Positions 8,251 through 16,131 of a stretch of DNA of 26,999 nt are shown one piece after another. The notes below the pieces were generated by a model, which was not told where the DNA came from, made no database searches, and worked only from the letters and a program-made list of their open reading frames with translations. Numbering within the stretch: position 1 is the stretch's first letter; each line of letters begins with the position of its first letter. Made by a program: the position numbers and the translations under genes. Origin of the DNA: RUG191 sp045642225 (GTDB taxonomy: Bacteria > Bacillota > Clostridia > Lachnospirales > Lachnospiraceae); contig JAZUIN010000111.1 in the NCBI GenBank assembly GCA_045642225.1, positions 1 through 26,999 on the forward strand, read 5' to 3'.

Positions 8251-9129
8251 CTATTTCGCTTCTTTTATTTTTGCATCCTTCACAAGAATTATTCCTAGAT
8301 ATACTATTACCATTCCCACAAAGAAAATTCCAAAGAAAACAAACATATTAAGTTCTGACAATGCAAGAGATGATAAAGCAATTGCCGTTATATTAAAAAT
8401 CACATGAATTATTATCGGCACCAATATGTTTTCAGTGCGATAATACACATAACCTAACACCAATCCAAAACAAAATGCGTATACGCTTTGTACTAAATTC
8501 ATCTGAACTGCAGAAAATAATAAGGCCTGAATTATATTAGCTGCCACAAAACTCATACGTCTTTCAGCAAATCCTAACGACAATCCTCTAAATGCAAGCT
8601 CCACAAAAATAGGCGAAACTACAACCACATATATCAAAAGAACAGTCGAAGAAAGTGACATTGATGCAAAGTCTATCTGTTTCTTAATATCTGTATAAGT
8701 AAGTAAAATTTCTGGTCGCATTTGAGCAACAAATTCTAAAACATACTCAGAGAAAATCCCAGCTCCAACACCAATTAACACCATAGCAAGATAAATCTTG
8801 TAATTGAATTTGCCTCTAAACTCACATTTACTGCGAAGTGTTACTCCTGCAGAATGAATTATTTCATGTCTATACCACATCAAAAATACGACAAATAATA
8901 TCACACCACATAACACACTCATAGTCAAATTGAGCTTGTCGCCAACTAATCCCGTTAAATACGAATTCATAAATTCTTCATAGGTACCACTCGTATATTT
9001 ATAACTCTTATAAAAGAAATACAACTGTCCCGCAAACAATTGAACCATAAATTGTACAAGCACTATTAATATTATTGGGTAAAATACTTTAAATACACTT
9101 TCTTGTTTTGGATTATTTTTATTGTTCAT
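8251..9129 (-). CDS. CPBP/Abi-family membrane protein with degenerate protease motifs
   Basis: A 292-residue polytopic membrane protein of the CPBP (CAAX protease/bacteriocin-processing, Rce1-like) family. Motif 1, normally EExxxR, is V176-E177-L-A-F-R181. Motif 2, normally FxxxH, is F205-S-A-V-Q209. Motif 3, HxxxN, is intact (H242, N246). In Rce1 the first Glu and the motif 2 His are catalytic, so peptidase activity is doubtful; this is inference. Start at 9129: AAGGAG lies 10 nt upstream inside the lipase gene, and the preceding in-frame ATGs lie deeper in that gene. It overlaps the patatin-like gene by 11 bp, indicating translational coupling. A scaffold or immunity-like role is possible but unproven. 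Confidence 0.85.
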   Translation of the reverse strand: MNNKNNPKQESVFKVFYPIILIVLVQFMVQLFAGQLYFFYKSYKYTSGTYEEFMNSYLTGLVGDKLNLTMSVLCGVILFVVFLMWYRHEIIHSAGVTLRSKCEFRGKFNYKIYLAMVLIGVGAGIFSEYVLEFVAQMRPEILLTYTDIKKQIDFASMSLSSTVLLIYVVVVSPIFVELAFRGLSLGFAERRMSFVAANIIQALLFSAVQMNLVQSVYAFCFGLVLGYVYYRTENILVPIIIHVIFNITAIALSSLALSELNMFVFFGIFFVGMVIVYLGIILVKDAKIKEAK

Positions 9130-9985
9130 TTCCAATAAACTCCTTAAGCTGATGCATTCTGGCTCTTGCCGATGCAACTCCATTATCATATAACTCCTGC
9201 ATTACAGCCGGATCTGTAGTGGTTGTTTTCATCTTGATAAATGGTGATGGGGCAAATGTAAATGCTTTTCCCTCACGTTCTAACCTATCAATAATCTCTT
9301 TCGAGTGATTATAATTTATATGTCTACCATCTAATCTCCACTTTATTGGCTTAAATCCCTTAAGATAAGCATGATAGAAACGTTTATATTTTTGCTTAGT
9401 CATTTTATAATCACGTCTCTTCGAAAATAAAACAATAAACTTAGTACATCCATCTGCTATCATTTTCTCTATAGGCAAGGAATCACCTACTCCGCCATCG
9501 AAATACAATTTACCCTCAATCTCAACTGGATTAGCCAAAGTTGGCAATGCTGACGAAGCCATAATCGGGCTAAAATCATCCTTATGTAAATCCTCTTTTG
9601 TAAAATATTTCACACTACCATCTACGCATGTCGCAGTTATTACAAATTCACACGGATTTTCCATAATAGCTTCGTAATCAAGTGGATCCTCACCATCTGA
9701 ATTAGACAATGTACCATAAATGTAATTTAAATCAAATAAATCTCCTGTCTTAGACCACTGCTTTAAATTAATATATTGTGGTGCTTGAGAATGCTCGCAA
9801 TAAAATCTTCTATTCCTATCTCTTTGCTTTGCAACATAACTCGCTGAATTTGCCGCTCCTGCTGAAACTCCAATGACGTAGTCAGGCATTATATTTTCAT
9901 CCAAAAATACATCTAATACTCCTGCCGAAAATGCGCATTTCATTCCGCCACCTTCAACAAGTATTCCTATCTTCTCTTTACTCAT
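9119..9985 (-). CDS. patatin-like phospholipase family protein
   Basis: A 288-residue soluble acyl hydrolase. The oxyanion loop EGGGMKCAFSAG is at 11-22, the nucleophile elbow G39-V-S41-A-G43 follows, and the catalytic-dyad motif D163-G-G is present. All essential residues are there, so it is probably an active lipase or esterase. The overall length and the ASSALPTL block fit the bacterial RssA/YjjU-like branch, which acts on membrane lipids or acyl esters; the substrate is unknown. No signal peptide, so it is likely cytoplasmic or membrane-peripheral. It leads a two-gene operon with the overlapping CPBP-family gene. Its ribosome site (AAGAAAGTG) is weak. A perfect inverted repeat at 10007-10029 lies upstream of it. 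Confidence 0.9.
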   Translation of the reverse strand: MSKEKIGILVEGGGMKCAFSAGVLDVFLDENIMPDYVIGVSAGAANSASYVAKQRDRNRRFYCEHSQAPQYINLKQWSKTGDLFDLNYIYGTLSNSDGEDPLDYEAIMENPCEFVITATCVDGSVKYFTKEDLHKDDFSPIMASSALPTLANPVEIEGKLYFDGGVGDSLPIEKMIADGCTKFIVLFSKRRDYKMTKQKYKRFYHAYLKGFKPIKWRLDGRHINYNHSKEIIDRLEREGKAFTFAPSPFIKMKTTTTDPAVMQELYDNGVASARARMHQLKEFIGNEQ

Positions 9986-10006
9986 AGTATTTTACACTTT
10001 CTTAGC

Positions 10007-10029
10007 TTAAATGTTCATATTACATTTAA
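10007..10029. repeat. perfect inverted repeat upstream of the patatin gene
   Basis: TTAAATGT (10007-10014), 7-nt spacer, ACATTTAA (10022-10029), about 25 bp before the lipase start. This is a possible operator. The same 8-mer arms open the large repeat at the alaX start (20941-20985). Confidence 0.45.
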
Positions 10030-10058
10030 CCATTTTATATACATTTTTGCAAATAAAA

Positions 10059-10081
10059 AAGACAACCACAACAGTTGTCTT
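10059..10081 (-). terminator. terminator of the tRNA operon
   Basis: AAGACAAC (10081-10074) pairs with GTTGTCTT (10066-10059), followed on the minus strand by a T run. It lies immediately after tRNA-Leu. Confidence 0.85.
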
Positions 10082-10085
10082 TATC

Positions 10086-10166
10086 TGCGGATGACAGGAA
10101 TCGAACCTGCACGTCAAAGACACTAGAACCTAAATCTAGCGCGTCTGCCAATTCCGCCACATCCGC
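10086..10166 (-). tRNA. tRNA-Leu (UAG)
   Basis: Acceptor GCGGATG pairs with CATCCGC. The long variable arm is typical of Leu. Anticodon stem CTAGA/TCTAG with loop TTTAGGT gives anticodon TAG. No encoded CCA. It is last in the operon. Confidence 0.93.
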
Positions 10167-10198
10167 ATCTATGTACTTTATAATGTAATAAGTACAAG

Positions 10199-10271
10199 TG
10201 AGACACGGGGGAATCGAACCCCCGACAACTTGATTAAAAGTCAAGTGCTCTACCAACTGAGCTAGTGTCCC
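10199..10271 (-). tRNA. tRNA-Lys (UUU)
   Basis: Acceptor GGGACAC pairs with GTGTCTC (one G-T pair). Anticodon stem CTTGA/TCAAG with loop CTTTTAA gives TTT. T arm GGGGGTTCGATTCCCCC. No encoded CCA. Confidence 0.95.
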
Positions 10272-10299
10272 ATATACTATCGATTCTATAAAGAATCAG

Positions 10300-10359
<60 letters not shown>

Positions 10360-10374
<15 letters not shown>

Positions 10375-10459
10375 ATAAATATAATTTTCCAAACTTAGCA
10401 GTGGCTGTCTTCGCCGCTTTGCGTCGAGACATATTGCGCCACGTCCACCATAAATATAA
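10360..10459. repeat. 25-bp direct repeat containing the 5' end of tRNA-His, flanking a 50-bp insert
   Basis: Positions 10360-10384 and 10435-10459 are identical (tgcgccacgtccac, then cataaatataa). They hold the tRNA-His start plus its upstream flank. The 50 bp between (10385-10434) are more GC-rich than the neighbouring spacers. The second copy is a dead tRNA fragment. Confidence 0.85.
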
Positions 10460-10486
10460 AAAAATATATATTTCAAAAAGAATCAA

Positions 10487-10558
10487 CTGGGCTAGCAGGA
10501 TTCGAACCTGCGAATGCTGGAATCAAAATCCAGTGCCTTACCGCTTGGCGATAGCCCA
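10487..10558 (-). tRNA. tRNA-Gln (UUG)
   Basis: Acceptor TGGGCTA pairs with TAGCCCA, discriminator G. Anticodon stem CTGGA/TCCAG with loop TTTTGAT gives TTG. T arm GCAGGTTCGAATCCTGC. Confidence 0.95.
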
Positions 10559-10561
10559 GTA

Positions 10562-10635
<74 letters not shown>

Positions 10636-10663
10636 ACAATAACCTGAAATTCTTCAAGTTAAA

Positions 10664-10734
10664 AGCGGGTGATGGGAATCGAACCCACGTATCCAGCTTG
10701 GAAGGCTGGTGTTCTACCATTGAACTACACCCGC
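10664..10734 (-). tRNA. tRNA-Gly (UCC)
   Basis: Acceptor GCGGGTG pairs with CACCCGC. Anticodon stem CCAGC/GCTGG with loop CTTCCAA gives TCC. Small hairpins lie in the spacers on both sides (10641-10660 and 10741-10758). Confidence 0.95.
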
Positions 10735-10740
10735 ATAATG

Positions 10741-10758
10741 TACAATCCGAAGATTGTA
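10741..10758 (-). other. cUUCGg tetraloop hairpin between tRNA-Pro and tRNA-Gly
   Basis: On the minus strand TACAATC, loop TTCG, GATTGTA: a perfect 7-bp stem closed by the very stable C(UUCG)G loop. No T run follows, so it is likely a processing or stability element, not a terminator. Confidence 0.6.
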
Positions 10759-10782
10759 GTATCTAATAAATTGTCAATACAC

Positions 10783-10857
10783 TCGGGGTGACAGGATTCG
10801 AACCTGCGACCCCCTGGTCCCAAACCAGGTGCTCTAGCCAAACTGAGCCACACCCCG
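10783..10857 (-). tRNA. tRNA-Pro (UGG)
   Basis: Acceptor CGGGGTG pairs with CACCCCG. Anticodon stem CCTGG/CCAGG with loop TTTGGGA gives TGG. It is first in the seven-tRNA operon, about 30 nt after the promoter. Confidence 0.95.
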
Positions 10858-10878
10858 ATTTACGGCGCCATTCATAAC

Positions 10879-10916
10879 GCAAGTGTTATTATATTATAGG
10901 CACTTGCTCATGTCAA
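10879..10916 (-). promoter_or_regulatory. consensus promoter of the tRNA operon with a flanking inverted repeat
   Basis: TTGACA (10916-10911), 17-bp spacer, TATAAT (10893-10888): a perfect sigma-A consensus with A/T tracts upstream resembling an UP element. GCAAGTG (10907-10901 on the minus strand) and CACTTGC (10885-10879) form a 7-bp inverted repeat spanning the -10. The rest of the 10858-11011 gap is AT-rich and shows no further gene. Confidence 0.9.
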
Positions 10917-11011
10917 CAATTTTTTTATATTTTTTATTTCTTTATTCTTTTTTGTGCAATTATGTATTATTTTACTAACAACTCACACATATTTTGTCTG
11001 TTATGACCACC

Positions 11012-11506
11012 TTACTCTTCAGGCAACATATCAACATATCTAATAGCTGGTTCTATATTTCCCTCTGCAGAAACATTAAGCACCGCATAAGTTCCTCTTC
11101 TATCAAATTGTCTTGGATAACACAAGCTTCCAGGATTTATAATTGTAATCCCCTCTACCTCTTCAATTTCTGGTTGATGTGTATGACCATATAAAACAAC
11201 ATCAGCCCCCACTCTCTTTGCTTCGTTAAGCAATCCGTCATAACTCACTTTACACGAGAACTTGTGACCATGTGTTAGAAGAAGTACATGACTACCCACT
11301 TCAAGTACCACGGTACCAGGCAGTCTCGAATACCAATCACAATTTCCACATACAGCCTCAACCGGAACCTTTGAGATTTCGTTCAAATATTCACATTCGT
11401 TCTCAGAATCCCCCAAATGATATATTCTATCCGGTTGAACTACCCTTATCAAATCCTTGTATTCTCTGTCATTTCCATGGGTATCACTAACAACTAATAT
11501 TCTCAT
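11012..11506 (-). CDS. YfcE/MJ0936-family metallophosphoesterase
   Basis: A 164-residue cytoplasmic phosphodiesterase of the calcineurin-like superfamily. All metal-binding blocks are present: SDTHGN (7-12), LGDSEN, GNCD, THGH and GHTH. Family members hydrolyse artificial phosphodiesters; the natural substrate is unclear. It is the last gene of the operon and its first 20 bases overlap the end of rdgB, with AAGGAG inside rdgB serving as ribosome site, so the two are translationally coupled. Pairing with the ITPase RdgB is common in Clostridia. No clear terminator follows before the tRNA promoter. Confidence 0.92.
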   Translation of the reverse strand: MRILVVSDTHGNDREYKDLIRVVQPDRIYHLGDSENECEYLNEISKVPVEAVCGNCDWYSRLPGTVVLEVGSHVLLLTHGHKFSCKVSYDGLLNEAKRVGADVVLYGHTHQPEIEEVEGITIINPGSLCYPRQFDRRGTYAVLNVSAEGNIEPAIRYVDMLPEE

Positions 11507-12086
11507 TCAAAAGCTCCTTCTTCATAGCTCGAAGAGCATTTCCTCTATGACTCACTTTATTTTTTTGTTCAGGGCTTAATTCAGCAGTTGTACATCCAAA
11601 ATCTTCTACATAAAAAATAGGATCATATCCAAAGCCATTTTCACCTGCAATTTCATATCCAATCATTCCTTCTATTGTACCTCTTGTAGTAATTACTTTT
11701 CCACTTGGAAGTACTGCTGCAATAGCACAAACGAATCTTGCCGTTCTTTCTTCCTTCGGCACACCTTCTAGTTTATCCAAAATGGCTTTATTCTTAATAT
11801 CATACGATGTATCTTCACCCATAAATCTTGCAGAATATATTCCTGGCGCCTTATCCAAATAATCAACCTCTAATCCCGAATCATCTGCCAAAACAATATC
11901 CTCACAACAAGCAGCAATTGCTTTTGCTTTAATCATTGCATTCTCTTCGAAGGTCTCACCATCTTCGACAACATCAACATTTATTCCTGCTTCTTTCATC
12001 GAAAGTATTTCAAGCCCTACTTCCCCCAAAATCTGTCTTATTTCCTGCATCTTGTGTTCATTACCTGTTGCAAATATTATTCTCAT
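11487..12086 (-). CDS. rdgB: XTP/dITP diphosphatase (RdgB/HAM1 family)
   Basis: A 199-residue nucleotide-pool sanitising enzyme that hydrolyses dITP, XTP and related non-canonical purine triphosphates to monophosphates. Visible signatures are FATGNEHK (residues 5-12), DDSGLEVDYL, PGIYSARF, GFGYDPIFY and SHRGNALR, covering the substrate and metal pocket. The ATG at 12086 follows AAAGGAG by 6 nt; the ATG at 12104 overlaps this site and is less likely. It follows the amidase by 44 bp, a gap containing a perfect 7-bp hairpin without a T run (12106-12123), and overlaps the YfcE-like gene downstream. Confidence 0.95.
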   Translation of the reverse strand: MRIIFATGNEHKMQEIRQILGEVGLEILSMKEAGINVDVVEDGETFEENAMIKAKAIAACCEDIVLADDSGLEVDYLDKAPGIYSARFMGEDTSYDIKNKAILDKLEGVPKEERTARFVCAIAAVLPSGKVITTRGTIEGMIGYEIAGENGFGYDPIFYVEDFGCTTAELSPEQKNKVSHRGNALRAMKKELLNENISC

Positions 12087-12105
12087 ACATTTCTCCTTTA
12101 TCACA

Positions 12106-12123
12106 ATACTCCTCAGGGAGTAT
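12106..12123. repeat. intercistronic palindrome between amidase and rdgB
   Basis: ATACTCC, loop TCAG, GGAGTAT: a perfect 7-bp stem, no T run. The core TACTCC-N4-GGAGTA recurs exactly at 20770-20785. Confidence 0.6.
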
Positions 12124-12130
12124 ACAATTA

Positions 12131-13174
12131 CTATTTATGTAGCATTTCTAATATAGAATTATACAAAGCCTCCGCCGTTTTTCGTTGGTACTCATCGTTT
12201 ATTAGCAACATAAGTTCCTTCGGATTAGATATGAATCCAATTTCTGCTAATGCTACTGGCACTTTGGAATTATGAATTATCAAAATATCATCTCCATTTA
12301 CCAGACCTCTATTCGTACTTCCTAATGTGTTGCATAAATTGTTCAAACAAATCTCCGCAAATTCTTTAGACTTACCCGTCGGATCACCTGTGTAATATAA
12401 GACTTGCGTACCACTTGTTGATGACATTCTTGATCCATTAATAGAATTATTATGCACACTCAAGAACAAATCAGCCTTTACGTCATTCGCAAGATTTACA
12501 CGATCCCACAATTGAACATCCGAATCGTCAAGTCTTGTATAATAAGCCTTGATTTTATCATTTTGATCCAAAAGTTCCTTTAATTTCAAAACGATAGCAA
12601 GATCAATATCTTTTTCTGAGACACCACCTTTAACCGTTCCTGGACCAACTCCACCATGACCAGCATCAATTACAACCACACTATCATACAACTCATGTGG
12701 ATCTACAAAATTCAAATACAAATATCCACCCTCTTTACTCACCTGACATTCATATATTGAATCTGTCGAAACATCTACATAAGCCTTACCATCTTCATAA
12801 TAATATTTCAAATCATCGATATGATCTACCAAACCAACAACAGGCGCACCATCAAAGTAAGATTCACTTACACCGTCTATTGCTACTTCATATAATTTAT
12901 CAATCTCTGATGCATTAACAACAACCGAGTTTTCATCTACTCCTCTAGGGATAGTAATACGAACTTGTCCTTTTTTTGCAAGCTTCAACTCATTTTGTTC
13001 ACTTCTTATCATCTCAGTAGATACTGACTTACCCTTATCTCTTCTAGCCTTCATATTTTCAGCAAGCAACACAGAATCGTTATGTATATTAGGAAAATAC
13101 ATAAGCAAAAAGCAAGTTGCTATGGTAACTACAGCAAGAATCACTGCAAAGACTGACATTATCTTTTTTTCCAT
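12131..13174 (-). CDS. membrane-anchored N-acetylmuramoyl-L-alanine amidase (Amidase_3)
   Basis: A 347-residue zinc amidase that cuts the bond between MurNAc and the peptide stem of peptidoglycan. An N-terminal helix (residues 6-27) anchors or exports it. A beta-rich, AMIN-like region (about 68-160) precedes the catalytic domain (164-345). Zinc and catalytic residues are all visible: DAGHGG (H173), E187 in GVSEKD, SVHNN (H241) and AEIGF (E311). It starts 2 bp after the stop of the cysteine protease gene, with AAGGA inside that gene's end, so both are co-translated. The domain order resembles CwlD/AmiC-like proteins. A role in cell separation or sporulation cannot be chosen from the sequence. 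Confidence 0.92.
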   Translation of the reverse strand: MEKKIMSVFAVILAVVTIATCFLLMYFPNIHNDSVLLAENMKARRDKGKSVSTEMIRSEQNELKLAKKGQVRITIPRGVDENSVVVNASEIDKLYEVAIDGVSESYFDGAPVVGLVDHIDDLKYYYEDGKAYVDVSTDSIYECQVSKEGGYLYLNFVDPHELYDSVVVIDAGHGGVGPGTVKGGVSEKDIDLAIVLKLKELLDQNDKIKAYYTRLDDSDVQLWDRVNLANDVKADLFLSVHNNSINGSRMSSTSGTQVLYYTGDPTGKSKEFAEICLNNLCNTLGSTNRGLVNGDDILIIHNSKVPVALAEIGFISNPKELMLLINDEYQRKTAEALYNSILEMLHK

Positions 13175-13176
13175 AT

Positions 13177-14829
13177 TTACTTATCCTTATTGCTTGTATA
13201 TGCTTTTAGACATAGGTTTCCGTTTGCTTTCTGTTCTATGCTCTCCCAAGTTATACCATCTCTACTAATATATCCCTCACCATCGGCAATATCAACTTGA
13301 GTATCTGTCTCTTTAGCTTTATACTCAATCGCCAAAGGTCTTTGTGCACCAGGTATTTCAACCTCAGTAATTACCGCAAACTTTTGTCCTTTATATAAAT
13401 CTCTTGCCTTATCAAATTCAACTGTATAATAGCCTGCTCCGTCAAATTTTTGCGTAGCAACTAATTCCTTATGGCTAAGGCTACTTGCATCCTCAAATTC
13501 TGGCACAAAATAAACATTTACCGTTGCATTCTTATCTATAGCATAAAATCCTATAGCTTCTAACTTCTCATCAGCCTTCGCCTCATATACATTTGCTCCG
13601 AATGACTTCTCGTAACCGTATCCAACTTGTCCTTTCCAACCACACAAATCACTCTGATAAATGTTATCGTATTTTGAACTTGCAAAAACCCTAGAATAGC
13701 ATACAGCCTGACAGCCTATATTAACATCCTCGTAAGACACATAAAATACTCCAGCATTTCCAAAATCCTTGCCCCAACTATTCTGACAAATAAATGCTCC
13801 ATTCTTAGTAACATTAGCATCGAAATTACTAGCACTATAGTCATCATCCCAACCGATTATTACAACCTCATGGTTTGGTTGAGAATCCCCCTTATAGCAA
13901 TATGAATTTGTAGCCGCTTTATAATGTGAAGATTTATTCAAATTATTAGATGAAATATCAGCATAAATAGAAGTTGTTACACCACCATACTTATATACAG
14001 CCCATTTAATTTCATCCAAATCATTTGCAGTATAAAATTTCGCCTCTTGAACATGCTTTACTGCATTAACATCATTTCCAGATAATTTAATCGTGCTTCC
14101 ATTATCTTCAATTGGTCCTTTCCAAGACAATAGATACGCCAAAGCATTAGTAAATGCTCCACCTAAAGTCTCACTAGTAGATTTGTCGTAAGACTCTACC
14201 ATAGACTCAACATCATATTTGCACTCCTCTGGGAGTACTGATGTTTCTAAAGCAAGTATACTAGCATATGCCCAACAATAAGTTGTTTTACCTTGATTCA
14301 TAGCATCTGGCACTCTAAAGTCCTTCCTCAAATCAAAGCTTTTTGGGAGAACGCTTTTAACATTTTTCGTATTAATATCTAAGGTAGTTTTCTCTAAGTC
14401 CACTGAATATGTATAACCTATTTCCTTGCACAAATCATCCAAATATACATAATAGACACCATTTTGCGCTAATATTGGAAATGTGTAAGTTTTGCCGTTA
14501 AAATGCATCTTAGCAATATCTTCACCTTCTTTATAGATGCTTGCGTTACATGTATCCTTTACAAATTGCGACGACACCACAATACTTTTGTCACTTGCAA
14601 CATAAATATCCTGAAATTGATTATTATACTGTGCACCATCAATAGTAACCTTCAATTGCTTCTCATCATTAATGCTCTTAGCAATCATAGGATAAAATAC
14701 ATCGTCAACAAGCTTAGCTCCTCTAAACGCCTCAACGGTTCCGTATTCAACGCTCCAATTATTTAATTTTAAAAGAAGGGCTAATACAAGTATTACGCCC
14801 ATTATTATATACGCTTTTGCTTCTTTCAT
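13177..14829 (-). CDS. membrane-anchored papain-like (C1A) cysteine protease with lectin-like C-terminal domain
   Basis: A 550-residue exported protease. An N-terminal hydrophobic helix (8-21) is followed by a region resembling a copper-amine-oxidase-type stalk (about 58-152, YVYLDDLCKEIGY). The C1A domain (160-375) begins at LPKSFDLR. It carries the oxyanion Gln179 and nucleophile Cys185 in NQGKTTYCWAYAS, His320 in PNHEVVIIGWDDD and Asn350 in CQNSWG, so the catalytic set is complete. The C-terminal part (about 380-545) fits the lectin-like domain found next to this protease type in Gram-positive gut anaerobes. It sits 9 bp after the methyltransferase gene and 2 bp before the amidase, suggesting a shared surface role. 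Confidence 0.9.
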   Translation of the reverse strand: MKEAKAYIIMGVILVLALLLKLNNWSVEYGTVEAFRGAKLVDDVFYPMIAKSINDEKQLKVTIDGAQYNNQFQDIYVASDKSIVVSSQFVKDTCNASIYKEGEDIAKMHFNGKTYTFPILAQNGVYYVYLDDLCKEIGYTYSVDLEKTTLDINTKNVKSVLPKSFDLRKDFRVPDAMNQGKTTYCWAYASILALETSVLPEECKYDVESMVESYDKSTSETLGGAFTNALAYLLSWKGPIEDNGSTIKLSGNDVNAVKHVQEAKFYTANDLDEIKWAVYKYGGVTTSIYADISSNNLNKSSHYKAATNSYCYKGDSQPNHEVVIIGWDDDYSASNFDANVTKNGAFICQNSWGKDFGNAGVFYVSYEDVNIGCQAVCYSRVFASSKYDNIYQSDLCGWKGQVGYGYEKSFGANVYEAKADEKLEAIGFYAIDKNATVNVYFVPEFEDASSLSHKELVATQKFDGAGYYTVEFDKARDLYKGQKFAVITEVEIPGAQRPLAIEYKAKETDTQVDIADGEGYISRDGITWESIEQKANGNLCLKAYTSNKDK

Positions 14830-14838
14830 ATATATTCC

Positions 14839-15987
14839 CTATTTCTGTCGTTTAGGAGGTTTTGCTCCCATATATTGATATAAATATGTCTTAATCATTC
14901 CATTATAAATTTTGCGATTTTTGTCTGCCTTGCGACCAATATACTTCTCAGCATCTTCAAAGCTTGTAATCAAAAACATAGACCAATCATCTAAATTACG
15001 ATATACACTTCCAATTGTAGAATATAACGCCTTCAATTCTTCTTTCTCCGAAAGTCGTTCACCGTATGGCGGATTAGTAATCACAAAACCATACTTCTTC
15101 GCATGACTTAAATCTGCAACATCTCTCCTCTGAAAATGTATCATTCCGTCAACACCTGCAAGTACAGCATTTTCCTTAGCAATCCTTATCATATCAGGGT
15201 CTATGTCATATCCTTGCAAATCAACCTTCACATTTGTATCGACATTAGCCTTTGCTTCCGCTTTAACTTCCTTCCACAATTCTCTTGGAATTATATTAGT
15301 CCATTTTTCAGCTGTAAATGTTCTATTCATTCCGGGTGCAATTCCCGCAGCCATCATAGCTGCTTCAATTAGAATTGTTCCGCTTCCGCAGAAAGGATCT
15401 ACTAAAATTCTATCCTTACGCCAAGGGCTCAAACTAATCATACCTGCTGCTAATGTCTCTGACAAAGGAGCTTTGCTCACTAATTTCCTATAGCCTCTCT
15501 TATGCAAAGGTACTCCTGTAGTATCAAGTCCAACCGTCACAATATCCTTCATAATGAAAATTCGTACAGGATATTCTGCCCCATCTTCTTCAAACCACTC
15601 TTTATTATACACTTTCCCTAGTCGTTTAACCATTGCCTTCTTAGAAATCGATTGTATATCTGTAAGTGAAAACAATTTACTTTTGACAGAGGTTGCCTTT
15701 GTCACCCAAAATTTGCCTTCTTCTGGAATATACTGTTCCCAAGGCAACGACTCGATCCCTTGAAAAAGCTCTTCGAAGCTAGTAGCTTTAAAGCTTCCAA
15801 CTTTAATAAGAATACGCTCTGCCGTTCTAAGATGAACATTTGCAAGACACACCGCCTCTTCATCTCCAAGAAATGTTACTCGTCCATCCTCAACCTTTTC
15901 TATATCATATCCAATATCAAATATTTCTCTTTTAAGGACTGCCTCCAAGCCAAAATGACAAGGCGCCATTATTTCCATCATTTCCAT
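14839..15987 (-). CDS. THUMP-domain class I SAM-dependent rRNA methyltransferase (YpsC/RlmL-like)
   Basis: A 382-residue protein. The N-terminal ferredoxin-like/THUMP RNA-binding part covers about 1-155. The Rossmann methyltransferase domain follows, with the SAM motif DPFCGSG (197-203) and the N6/N2-type catalytic motif NPPYGERL (305-312). Family members methylate guanine N2 in 23S rRNA (the m2G2445-type activity of the RlmL N-terminal half); the exact site here is inferred. It is cytoplasmic. AGGAAG lies 8 nt before the ATG at 15987, and a later ATG at codon 7 is possible. It heads the five-gene operon from the promoter at 16027-16055. Confidence 0.93.
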   Translation of the reverse strand: MEMMEIMAPCHFGLEAVLKREIFDIGYDIEKVEDGRVTFLGDEEAVCLANVHLRTAERILIKVGSFKATSFEELFQGIESLPWEQYIPEEGKFWVTKATSVKSKLFSLTDIQSISKKAMVKRLGKVYNKEWFEEDGAEYPVRIFIMKDIVTVGLDTTGVPLHKRGYRKLVSKAPLSETLAAGMISLSPWRKDRILVDPFCGSGTILIEAAMMAAGIAPGMNRTFTAEKWTNIIPRELWKEVKAEAKANVDTNVKVDLQGYDIDPDMIRIAKENAVLAGVDGMIHFQRRDVADLSHAKKYGFVITNPPYGERLSEKEELKALYSTIGSVYRNLDDWSMFLITSFEDAEKYIGRKADKNRKIYNGMIKTYLYQYMGAKPPKRQK

Positions 15988-16026
15988 AAAATGCTCTTCC
16001 TAAAACTTCCTAAAATTCTATCTAAA

Positions 16027-16055
16027 ATTCTAATATGTTAAACATTAACTGTCAA
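16027..16055 (-). promoter_or_regulatory. promoter of the methyltransferase-protease-amidase-rdgB operon
   Basis: TTGACA (16055-16050), 17-bp spacer, TAGAAT (16032-16027). The spacer contains the inverted repeat GTTAA-TGT-TTAAC (16049-16037), a possible operator. Downstream is a tandem TAGAATTTTAG repeat before the ribosome site. Confidence 0.82.
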
Positions 16056-16085
16056 TTAATCTTATGAATTATTTACATAAATAAA

Positions 16086-16111
16086 GGCTTTGTAGCAAAA
16101 ACTACAAAGCC
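16086..16111 (-). terminator. terminator of the 109-residue protein gene
   Basis: A perfect 10-bp stem GGCTTTGTAG/CTACAAAGCC with a 6-nt loop, followed on the minus strand by TTTATTT. Confidence 0.85.
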
Positions 16112-16131
16112 CAATAAATCAATTATAAATA

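Noticed and set aside
8251..9189. Longer form of the CPBP gene starting at 9189
   Set aside because: The extra 20 codons lie inside the lipase coding region; AAGGAG precedes the internal ATG at 9129.
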